From CAVPTL01 sp963727235 (lineage in GTDB: Bacteria > Actinomycetota > Thermoleophilia > Gaiellales > JAICJC01): DNA of 64,000 bases. The stretch covers positions 1-64,000 of the forward strand of contig CAVSFZ010000025.1 in the NCBI GenBank assembly GCA_963727235.1. Direction: 5' to 3'. The notes below the pieces were generated by a model. It worked only from the letters and a program-made list of their open reading frames with translations, made no database searches and had not been told where the DNA came from. Position numbers and translations under genes: made by a program. Each line of letters starts with the position of its first letter. Position 1 is the stretch's first letter. Below are positions 8,237 to 15,010 of this stretch, in pieces.

Positions 8237-9604
8237 TCAGGCCGCGAACTCGACGCGGTTGCGTCCCGCGCGCTTCGCGCGGTAAAGCGCCTCGTCGGCG
8301 CGCTTCAGCGTCGCTCGAGGATCGTCGCCACGTTGATGCACCGCGTGTCCGGCGCTGAGCGTCGTGAGCTGGCCGCGGGCCGCCCAGTCGCCCTGCAGCC
8401 GGGTGATGAAGGCGGTCGAGTCGCTGCCGCCGAGCAGCATCAGGAACTCCTCACCGCCGAACCGGAAGACGCGGTCGTCGTGGCGTACCTGCTCGGCGAG
8501 GAATCGTCCCAGCGACTGCAGCTCAAGGTCGCCCGCATCGTGGCCGTGAACGTCGTTGACCTGCTTGAAGTGGTCGAGATCGATCAGCACGATGGCGTCG
8601 TCGGGCGCCAGCGCGGCCAGCGCATGCATGGCCGCCCGCCGGTTGCCGATGCCGGTGAGCGCGTCGCTGAGTGCTTCCTGTTGAAGCCGGTCGACCAGCT
8701 CCAGGCGCATCAGGTGCTCGGACAGCGTCTGGGTCAGCAGATCCAGTCTCAGCTGACCGCCCTGGGCGCGTCCATCCACGACGGTCAGTGACCGGCCGGG
8801 GGGATCGGCTGCGATCTCACGCGTCCACTGCTCATCCCACCGCCCCTCTGCGACAGCTCGCTGTTCCTGCACCTTCCAGAGGTTGAACGACGGGGCGCTG
8901 GATGCAATCTGGATCGAGCCCTCGGAGTTCGAGACCACCGCAGCAGCACGGCCGTCCGTCAGTTCGCGGGCGGCGTGCACCGCCAGCTCAACCGCGGTTT
9001 GGGGTGTCTCGGTGGCGGAGATCCGCTGGGTCACGTAGGCAAGTCGCGAGAGTCCGTTCAAGGCCGAGCGGTATTGGTGTCGTCCCTGGGCGACGGTCTC
9101 GCCGGCGACGGCCGATGCGGCGAAGCTGGTGAACGCGACGATCTGGTCGACGTGCACACCGCTGCGCGTCTCTGCCGCTGCCAGCGTCGCCAGCACTGTC
9201 AGACCGGCGGCCACCGTGGCGTGTCCCCGGCGCTGGGTCAGTCCGACCGCGATCGGGATCAGGGTCGCCCCGGCCAGGAAGGTGAAGATGTCGTTGGGGT
9301 TGGGGGAGACACCCATGATCAGGATCGTGCCCAGGAGTGCGAGCATGCACAGCCCGGGAACTCCCACCACCAGACGCACGTCGGTCGACCGCCAGCGCAT
9401 GCGCGAGAACAGCAGGCCGGTGATCGCGTACAGCAGCGTCAGCAGCGCAATCTGCTCCAGCGACGCCGATCGGCGCGGGTCGGGCAGCAGTAGATGCCCG
9501 ATCAGCGGGCACGGCGCGAGCGCGATGAAGAGGAACGCCAGGATCTGAGCGGGGCGCTCTGAGCTTGCGAGATCGAGGTCAGTCGGTGAGAGGTGTTCGC
9601 GCAT
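8237..9604 (-). CDS. membrane diguanylate cyclase (GGDEF)
   Basis: 455 residues. About six membrane helices (25-180) are followed by a coiled linker and a GAF-like stretch, then a GGDEF domain with the substrate motif VLIDLDHFKQVNDVHGHDAGD region and active-site GGEEF at about 383-387. The intact GGEEF predicts c-di-GMP synthesis. An inhibitory RxxD site five residues upstream is not evident (VRHDDRVFRF). No EAL domain. The start at 9604 follows a strong hairpin (9614-9640) and lacks a clear ribosome-binding site. Confidence 0.92.
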   Translation of the reverse strand: MREHLSPTDLDLASSERPAQILAFLFIALAPCPLIGHLLLPDPRRSASLEQIALLTLLYAITGLLFSRMRWRSTDVRLVVGVPGLCMLALLGTILIMGVSPNPNDIFTFLAGATLIPIAVGLTQRRGHATVAAGLTVLATLAAAETRSGVHVDQIVAFTSFAASAVAGETVAQGRHQYRSALNGLSRLAYVTQRISATETPQTAVELAVHAARELTDGRAAAVVSNSEGSIQIASSAPSFNLWKVQEQRAVAEGRWDEQWTREIAADPPGRSLTVVDGRAQGGQLRLDLLTQTLSEHLMRLELVDRLQQEALSDALTGIGNRRAAMHALAALAPDDAIVLIDLDHFKQVNDVHGHDAGDLELQSLGRFLAEQVRHDDRVFRFGGEEFLMLLGGSDSTAFITRLQGDWAARGQLTTLSAGHAVHQRGDDPRATLKRADEALYRAKRAGRNRVEFAA

Positions 9605-9613
9605 CTGGGCGGG

Positions 9614-9640
9614 TGCAACGATCCGGCTGGGGTCGTTGCA
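9614..9640 (-). terminator. 11-bp hairpin between the TadG-like gene and the diguanylate cyclase gene
   Basis: Arms 9614-9624 and 9630-9640 pair over 11 positions with one G-U, loop of 5. It ends only 9 bases before the cyclase ATG and lies 48 bases after the TadG-like gene. There is no T-run after it, so it may be a Rho-type stop, or a leader structure acting on cyclase translation. Confidence 0.45.
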
Positions 9641-9687
9641 TTACCGCCTAACGATCGGCAGCACCGCTCGCGAATTTCGCAGAAGCG

Positions 9688-10986
9688 CTAGCCGTTGATG
9701 CGGCTGGTGCCCCTGGCGATGTCAGCGCTGATGGCGAGAAAGATGTTGGTCAGCGCGACCGGCTCGGGCTGGGCGTAGTAGTTGCCCGGAGACGCGATCT
9801 CCTGCAGCGCCTCGTCTCCCTGGATCGCGGGGCTCTCCGGGGTGTTCCCGGTCACCGTCTTGCCGCCGACGATCGAGCCCCGGTCGGCGATGCAGGCCTG
9901 GGCGCCGTCGCCGGAGACGTCGTAGGCGATCGAGTACATCAGCACGCCTTTGGCCTTGGAGTCGCCGGCGATGTCCACGGCCGTCTGACACGGGTTGGTG
10001 CGGTACGGGCTGGTGGGTGCGAGGTAGCCGGGACCCTTATTGGCGGCTCCGTCGGAGAGGATGATGATGACCTTCTGGGTGCCGTCGCGACCGTCGGCGT
10101 CGATCTCGTCCTGGGCCGCCTCGAGGGCGTTGGCGTAGGCGGTCTGGCCCCCCGCCTGGACGCAGTTGATGGTGGAGATCAGCTCGCTGCCCGAGTTGAG
10201 GTTGCCTTGGGTCGAGGCATAGTCGGCGTTCAGCGGAACCAGTACGTAGGCGGCACTGGGCGAGTCGTAGGCATTGCTGGCGGTCGCGCTGCACCCGGCC
10301 GCGGACGAGGGAGCCGGCGGGAGCACCGCCAGGCCGACGTTGTCGGTGGTCGGATCCATCGTGCGCATGAACGCCAGGATGCCCTGCTTGGCCGAGTCGA
10401 GCTTGCTGCCGGTCATCGATCCGGTGCGGTCGAGCACGATCATGACGTCCAGCGGAACCGCTCCACACGGTGAGCAGGCTTGGGCGTGGACGGTCTCGGG
10501 GATGTTGTCGATACCGATCAGGCGCAGGAAGGTGGTCGGCACGTTCGCGTCCTCGGTAACGTGGACGGTGTTGGCAGGGTTGCAGAACTTGCGGCTGGTC
10601 GAGCAATCCGCGGTGGCGGTGGTGGTGATTGTCCCGGCACCGACGATCGGGTTCTTGCCGTCATCGGCGGAGCTGTAGGCGGAGGCCGCTGCCAGCGCCG
10701 CGCTGGTGTCAGGCAGGTTGCCCGCTCCGGCAGCGGCGGCAGCGTCGGCCGATGCCTGCAGCTGCTGGTGCACCCGGTAGGCGTTGCCGAGGTCGATCAC
10801 GGCGCCGGCGGTGATCATCAGCACGATGATGAACACGGCCACCAGCGGCAGGGTCTGACCGGCCTCGCGGTTTTCGCCACGGCAGGCAAGGGATTTGGCG
10901 GCGCGGAGCACGCTTCCGGGCCAACGGGGGGGACGCTGGGCCATGGGCTCAGCATGGCGGGCGGCGGGATGGCTGACGCCACCCAA
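9688..10986 (-). CDS. TadG-like pilus-assembly protein with von Willebrand factor A domain
   Basis: 432 residues. A positively charged N-terminus leads into the TadE/G signature (GQTLPLVAVFIIVLMITAGA) and a membrane helix at about 45-67, then VHQQLQASADAAAAAGA, the usual Tad pattern, and a VWA domain (from about 185). The metal site is DRTGSM plus ILSDGAANKG, a DxTxS variant of MIDAS that should still bind metal. Such proteins sit in the envelope beside Tad/Flp pili, but no other tad gene is here. The start could be GTG 10986 or ATG 10944. A 41-residue membrane peptide gene lies just upstream on the same strand. Confidence 0.85.
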   Translation of the reverse strand: MGGVSHPAARHAEPMAQRPPRWPGSVLRAAKSLACRGENREAGQTLPLVAVFIIVLMITAGAVIDLGNAYRVHQQLQASADAAAAAGAGNLPDTSAALAAASAYSSADDGKNPIVGAGTITTTATADCSTSRKFCNPANTVHVTEDANVPTTFLRLIGIDNIPETVHAQACSPCGAVPLDVMIVLDRTGSMTGSKLDSAKQGILAFMRTMDPTTDNVGLAVLPPAPSSAAGCSATASNAYDSPSAAYVLVPLNADYASTQGNLNSGSELISTINCVQAGGQTAYANALEAAQDEIDADGRDGTQKVIIILSDGAANKGPGYLAPTSPYRTNPCQTAVDIAGDSKAKGVLMYSIAYDVSGDGAQACIADRGSIVGGKTVTGNTPESPAIQGDEALQEIASPGNYYAQPEPVALTNIFLAISADIARGTSRING

Positions 10987-11005
10987 CTGGGGGAATTGTC
11001 AGATG

Positions 11006-11131
11006 TCAGTCGCGCCCGCGCGCGAGCATGCTGATCAGCCATCCGATGGCCACGGTTGCCAGCGTGAGCCACAACGTCTCGGACACGGCAGCCGCGCGTA
11101 CGGCTGTGCTGTGTATCGGTCGAGCGGTCAT
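11006..11131 (-). CDS. 41-residue single-pass membrane peptide
   Basis: ATG 11131 to TGA 11006, preceded by GGCGGGG as a ribosome site. It encodes a short polar N-terminus, one helix (ETLWLTLATVAIGWLISML) and a basic tail (ARGRD). It sits 19 bases upstream of the TadG-like gene on the same strand, so it is likely in that operon. No family recognised; the topology recalls small accessory proteins of Tad/Flp loci, which is inference only. Confidence 0.55.
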   Translation of the reverse strand: MTARPIHSTAVRAAAVSETLWLTLATVAIGWLISMLARGRD

Positions 11132-11168
11132 ATCCCCGCCTTCGTTGCGCTCGCCACAATTCCTTGTG

Positions 11169-11201
11169 GTGAATAAAAGGTGCCAGGCACCTTTTATTCA
11201 C
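11169..11201. repeat. perfect 33-nt palindrome (16-bp arms, 1-nt centre)
   Basis: Arms 11169-11184 and 11186-11201 are perfect inverted copies around a single A at 11185, with core GGTGCC-A-GGCACC flanked by A/T-rich outer arms (GTGAATAAAA). It lies between the 41-residue peptide gene and tRNA-Glu. It is far more A/T-rich than its surroundings. It resembles REP-like extragenic palindromes; on either strand the T-run inside the arm could also act as a terminator. Confidence 0.75.
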
Positions 11202-11204
11202 GCC

Positions 11205-11231
11205 GCGACCCTCGCGGGTGGCGAGGGTCGC
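11205..11231 (-). terminator. GC-rich hairpin just downstream of tRNA-Glu
   Basis: Perfect 11-bp arms (GCGACCCTCGC at 11205-11215 and its complement at 11221-11231) with a 5-base loop. It begins 8 bases beyond the 3' end of tRNA-Glu (minus strand), so it is the likely transcription stop or processing stem for the tRNA. No T-run follows directly, but the next palindrome (11169-11201) comes 3 bases later. Confidence 0.65.
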
Positions 11232-11239
11232 AGGAGAGG

Positions 11240-11312
11240 TACCGCATACCGGATTCGAACCGGTGTTACCGCCGTGAGAGGGCGGCGTCCTGGGCCCCTA
11301 GACGAATGCGGC
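11240..11312 (-). tRNA. tRNA-Glu (anticodon CTC)
   Basis: A 73-nt cloverleaf: acceptor stem GCCGCAT/ATGCGGT (one terminal G-U pair), D arm GTCTAGGGGCCCAGGAC, anticodon stem CCGCC/GGCGG with loop CTCTCAC (anticodon CTC reading GAG), and T arm ACCGG-TTCGAAT-CCGGT. The discriminator is A; CC follows it in the DNA but a complete CCA is not encoded, so the CCA enzyme at 51599 is needed. A hairpin follows. Confidence 0.96.
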
Positions 11313-11395
11313 CCGCAAGCCGTGGAGGGCCGGAGCGATGCTCCGTCTCACTCCCATCCACAGCGCGATGAGTCTAGCAAGGCGACGAATCCGGA

Positions 11396-11785
11396 TCAGG
11401 CGGTGGTGAGGGCTTCGACCTCGATCTCAACCACGAACTCGGGCGCGATCAGGGCCGAGATGCCGATCATCGTCGACACCGGCCGGATATCGGCGAAGTA
11501 CTCGTTGTGAGCGCGTCCCACGCCCTCGTGGTTGGCGTGCAGGTCGACCACGTACATCCGCGTCCTGACGACGTCGGTGAGCGAACTTCCCACCGCCTCC
11601 AGCGCGCCGCGGATGCGCTCGAGCGCCGCCACCGATTGTGCATACGAGCCCGCCGGCGGGCGTCCATCGGCTCCCATGCCGAGCGTGCCGGCGACGTGCA
11701 CGTGCGGTCCGACCCGCACGGCGCGGTCGTATCCGACGCGAGCCTCGAACTCGGTTTGGGTGGAGTGATGAACCCGTTCGGCCAT
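11396..11785 (-). CDS. RidA/YjgF/UK114 family enamine/imine deaminase
   Basis: 129 residues, usual family length. RidA proteins hydrolyse reactive enamines/imines released by PLP enzymes. Signatures: VAGTLGMGADG, ALEAVGSSLTDVVRTRMYV (with the conserved Arg) and RPVSTMIGISALIAPEFVVEIE, where canonical RidA has a Cys and a final Glu. Start ATG 11785; TACGGT lies 8 bases upstream (11794-11799), suggesting a leaderless mRNA. Several PLP enzymes are encoded in the window. Confidence 0.9.
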   Translation of the reverse strand: MAERVHHSTQTEFEARVGYDRAVRVGPHVHVAGTLGMGADGRPPAGSYAQSVAALERIRGALEAVGSSLTDVVRTRMYVVDLHANHEGVGRAHNEYFADIRPVSTMIGISALIAPEFVVEIEVEALTTA

Positions 11786-11896
11786 GGGCGTTCACCGTAC
11801 CGTAACCGCCGCATACCCAACCTTCATGGGGTGTTTACGATTTCATAACGCCGACAGTCAAGGATTGCGCCACCCGGCGACGGGTCCGCTCCTCAT

Positions 11897-11986
11897 ATGA
11901 CTGCAAACCTTGCCATTCTCACGGCTCTGGTGGTTGGCTCCTGGCTGATCGTGCTGATGCCGTTGCTGCTGCTCTTCCGCGTCTGA
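11897..11986 (+). CDS. 29-residue hydrophobic peptide (possible small protein)
   Basis: ATG 11897 to TGA 11984-11986. Almost the entire peptide is one membrane helix (ILTALVVGSWLIVLMPLLLL), ending FRV. The length and character recall KdpF-type micropeptides, but no kdp gene is here. No strong ribosome site is seen. It sits in an otherwise empty 280-base gap between RidA and the dioxygenase-like gene. Confidence 0.35.
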   Translation: MTANLAILTALVVGSWLIVLMPLLLLFRV

Positions 11987-12065
11987 GCCCACACGTGCCT
12001 ATCCTTCCGGGGAAGGAACGTGCCGCTCACCGGTCCGAGTGACCGCGACGCTTTGGGGGGATGAC

Positions 12066-12974
12066 GTGCAGCTCGATGGAATTCATCACATCACCGCGGT
12101 GACGGGAAATGCACCGGGGAACCTGGATTTCTATACGCGCGTGTTGGGCCTGCGGCTGGTCAAGAAGACCGTGAATCAGGACGACCCCACCGTGTATCAC
12201 CTGTTCTACGCCGACGATGCCGGCAGTCCCGGCGCGGACCTGACCTTCTTCGAGTATCCCGGTGCCGGTCGCGGGCGGGCGGGTGCGGGCATGGTGCACC
12301 GGATCGGCATTCGGGTCGGCTCCGCCGAGGCACTCGAATTCTGGGCCGAGCGGCTGGCGGCCGAGGGTGTCGCGACCGAGCGGGACGGCGATCGCCTGCG
12401 GTTCTCCGACCCCGAGGGCATCGGGCTGGAGCTGGTGGTGACCGACGGCCGCGACTCGGCGTTGACCGCCGCGCGCGACGATGTTCCCCATGAGATGGCG
12501 CTGCGGGGCTTCGACGGGGTGCGTGTGTACGGCACCACGCCGGAGCGCAGCCGGCGATTGATGGACACACTCGGATTCACAGAGCGCGACGGCGGCGGCT
12601 TCGAGCTGCGCGGGCCGCATCGGGGCGCGACATATGACATCGATGTCACCACCGAGGCGGGGATTCCGGGAGCCGGCACCGTTCACCACGTCGCGTTCTC
12701 CTCGACCATGGAGGATCACGAGGCGTGGCGGGAGCGGGCGCAGCAGGGCGGCGCACATCCCACGCCGGTGATCGATCGCTTCTACTTCCGCTCGATCTAC
12801 TTCCGTGAACCGGGCGGGGTGCTGTTCGAGATCGCCACCATGGGTCCGGGATTTGCCACCGACGAACCGGCTGAGCATCTCGGCGAGGCCCTGTCGCTGC
12901 CACCCGACTTCGAACATCTGCGGGACCGTCTCGAACAGGTGCTGACTCCCCTGGGCCAGCCGACCGCGCACTGA
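12066..12974 (+). CDS. VOC-superfamily ring-cleaving dioxygenase-like protein
   Basis: About 302 residues made of two glyoxalase/VOC modules, as in MhqO/MhqA-type hydroquinone dioxygenases. Metal ligands fit: His in the first strand (DGIHHITAVTG), His in the second module (TVHHVAFSS) and Glu near the C-terminus (GGVLFEIAT). YRSIYFREPGG-like motif (FRSIYFREPGG) is typical. GTG 12066 follows GGGGGG by 5 bases; an in-frame start at 12039 would add 9 residues. The next gene, gluQ, starts 2 bases after the stop and is probably in the same operon, though the functions are unrelated. Confidence 0.85.
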   Translation: MQLDGIHHITAVTGNAPGNLDFYTRVLGLRLVKKTVNQDDPTVYHLFYADDAGSPGADLTFFEYPGAGRGRAGAGMVHRIGIRVGSAEALEFWAERLAAEGVATERDGDRLRFSDPEGIGLELVVTDGRDSALTAARDDVPHEMALRGFDGVRVYGTTPERSRRLMDTLGFTERDGGGFELRGPHRGATYDIDVTTEAGIPGAGTVHHVAFSSTMEDHEAWRERAQQGGAHPTPVIDRFYFRSIYFREPGGVLFEIATMGPGFATDEPAEHLGEALSLPPDFEHLRDRLEQVLTPLGQPTAH

Positions 12975-12976
12975 GC

Positions 12977-13864
12977 TTGGCCTCGGTCGTTGGGCGGTTC
13001 GCGCCCAGCCCCAGCGGCGCGATGCACCTCGGGAACGCCCGCACGGCCCTGCTCGCATGGCTCGATGCCAGATCGCGCAACGGCGTGATGCTGCTGCGCA
13101 TCGAGGATCTCGACCGGCACCGCTGCCGGCCCGAATACACCGAGCTGCTGCGACAGGATCTGCGCTGGCTGGGGCTGGACTGGGACGCCGAGATGCCCCC
13201 GCAGTCCGACCGCGAAGACGCCTACCGGCAGGCGGTCGACCGGCTGGCGCAGCGAGGCGTGGTGTACGAGTGCTTCTGCTCGCGCCGCGAGCTGGACGCT
13301 CAGTCGGCGCCGCACGGGCCGGACGGTGAGCGCCGCTACCCCGGTACGTGCGCCCACCTGACCCTCGAGCAACGCACCGAGCGCGCGGGCGCCCGGGCGC
13401 CCGCACTGAGAGTGCGGATGCCCGCAACGGTGATCGAGGTGACCGACCGTGTCCAGGGGCCGATCAGCCAGCAGCTCGCCCGCGACGTTGGCGACGTGCT
13501 CGTACGGCGGTCTGACGGGCTGTTTGCCTATCAGCTGGCGGTGGTCGTCGACGATGCCGCCGATGGGGTCACCGACGTCGTCCGTGGTGCCGATCTGGTC
13601 TGGTCGACGCCCCGGCAGTTGGTGCTGGGCCGGCTGCTCGATCTCCCGCAACCCAGCTACGCGCACGTTCCGCTGATGCTCGGCAGCGACGGTCAACGGC
13701 TGGCCAAGCGAAACGGCGCTCGATCGATTGCCGAGCTGCGCGACGCCGGTCAGAGCCCCGCTCAGGTTGTGGGCGGGTTGGCGCACTCGGCCGGGCTGAT
13801 CAGCGACGCACAGCCAGTGCTTCCCGCTGACCTGATCGACGGCTTCGGGTTGGATCAGGCGTAG
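12977..13864 (+). CDS. gluQ: glutamyl-queuosine tRNA(Asp) synthetase
   Basis: 295 residues: a catalytic-core-only GluRS paralogue without anticodon domain. It attaches glutamate to queuosine at position 34 of tRNA-Asp. The HIGH-type motif is APSPSGAMHLGNART, the KMSKS site is degenerate (RLAKRNG), and the zinc site characteristic of the family is CFCSRRE with RYPGTC. TTG start 2 bases after the upstream stop. Its 3' end overlaps the convergent membrane-protein gene by 10 bases. It implies that the cell makes or salvages queuosine; no queuosine biosynthesis gene is in this window. Confidence 0.93.
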   Translation: MASVVGRFAPSPSGAMHLGNARTALLAWLDARSRNGVMLLRIEDLDRHRCRPEYTELLRQDLRWLGLDWDAEMPPQSDREDAYRQAVDRLAQRGVVYECFCSRRELDAQSAPHGPDGERRYPGTCAHLTLEQRTERAGARAPALRVRMPATVIEVTDRVQGPISQQLARDVGDVLVRRSDGLFAYQLAVVVDDAADGVTDVVRGADLVWSTPRQLVLGRLLDLPQPSYAHVPLMLGSDGQRLAKRNGARSIAELRDAGQSPAQVVGGLAHSAGLISDAQPVLPADLIDGFGLDQA

Positions 13865-14982
13865 TCCCCGTCGCGGCCGCGGGTGGTCCCCATCAACGCG
13901 ATCGCCGAGGCGATCGCAAACAGCAGCACCACCTGAGCCAGCCAGATGGAATGTCTGGGTGCCGGCCAGGAAAGGTAGTGAGAGGGGCTCACCACCCACA
14001 CCCGGTCGGGCGTGATGAACCAGCTGGCCGCAAACACGACGTACAGCCACACCAGGTTCACGCGTACCACCAGCAGCGCCAGGAACACCAGCAGGAAGTA
14101 CTGGCTCCAGACGATCGGCGAGCTGCCCACGCCGACGATCACCGCCACCGCGAAGACGGTGCGGTCGGATTCCTCGCCGCCGCCCCGACGGGCCGCGCGG
14201 ATTCCGGCGAGCAGCAGGACGGCGATCCCCACGACGGCGACGATTGCGGTGGCGACACCCAGTGACAGCCGCAGGTCGGCGATCAGGCGCACCGTCGAGA
14301 GGCTCTTCCGGGCCTCGGCCTGCGACAGATCATGGAGCATGGATGCATAGGTCGAGAACGAGTGCAATGAGCGGCCGCCGGCGGCGATCCACAATCCCAG
14401 GGCGACCACCACCGTGACCGCCGCGGCACGCAACCGTCCCGTGAGCAGCATGAACAGCAGCACGGGGGCGACCACCGGCTTCAGCACGATCGCACACCCC
14501 AGCACCACTCCCGACTCGGCAGGCCGATCGCGCAGCCGCCACACCAGCGCGAGCAGGAGAAACAGCAGCGGCTCGACCGTCCCCAAGGTCAGCGATCGCA
14601 GCGTGAACGCCGACAGGGCAACGGGGATCGCCACGCTGATCCGGCGCACGCCGAGCAGCAGCAGGCCGGCTGCCAGAGCGGCCGCGCAGGCGAAGTCGTA
14701 CGCGATCCGCGGATGATCGAGGGTCGAGATCGGGGCGAACAGGTACGCCGCCGGAAGCGGGTAGACGAAGGCGCTGCCGGATTCGAGCTTGGACACGGTC
14801 ACGGCATATGGATGGTGGCCGTGCAACACCGCCTGGCCCGCGGCCAGGAAGATCCTCAGGTCGAACGCATCCTTGGGCAGGATCCACAGCGCCACCGCGG
14901 CGGCCACCACACAGGGAACGGCGACGATCGCGCAACGGACGAACGGCCGGCTGCGGTACGACATGCGGCGGGATTCTCGCAT
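13855..14982 (-). CDS. GT87-like (DUF2029) polyprenol-phosphate mannosyltransferase-type membrane protein
   Basis: 375 residues with about ten membrane helices. An early extracytoplasmic Asp (KDAFDLRIF) and the segment VLKPVVAPVLL near the middle match GT87 family glycosyltransferases, which in actinobacteria move mannose from polyprenyl phosphate onto lipoglycans. The function here is inferred from fold and motif only. It diverges from the next large membrane protein (28 bases between starts), suggesting shared regulation of envelope glycan genes. Confidence 0.75.
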   Translation of the reverse strand: MRESRRMSYRSRPFVRCAIVAVPCVVAAAVALWILPKDAFDLRIFLAAGQAVLHGHHPYAVTVSKLESGSAFVYPLPAAYLFAPISTLDHPRIAYDFACAAALAAGLLLLGVRRISVAIPVALSAFTLRSLTLGTVEPLLFLLLALVWRLRDRPAESGVVLGCAIVLKPVVAPVLLFMLLTGRLRAAAVTVVVALGLWIAAGGRSLHSFSTYASMLHDLSQAEARKSLSTVRLIADLRLSLGVATAIVAVVGIAVLLLAGIRAARRGGGEESDRTVFAVAVIVGVGSSPIVWSQYFLLVFLALLVVRVNLVWLYVVFAASWFITPDRVWVVSPSHYLSWPAPRHSIWLAQVVLLFAIASAIALMGTTRGRDGDYA

Positions 14983-15010
14983 ACGGGCCGCGTATCATCC
15001 GCGCGGCCAC

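Noticed and set aside
11160..11320. Integration site at tRNA-Glu (attL/attR)
   Set aside because: No integrase gene and no direct repeat of the tRNA 3' end found nearby; the palindrome is explained better as a REP-like element or terminator.
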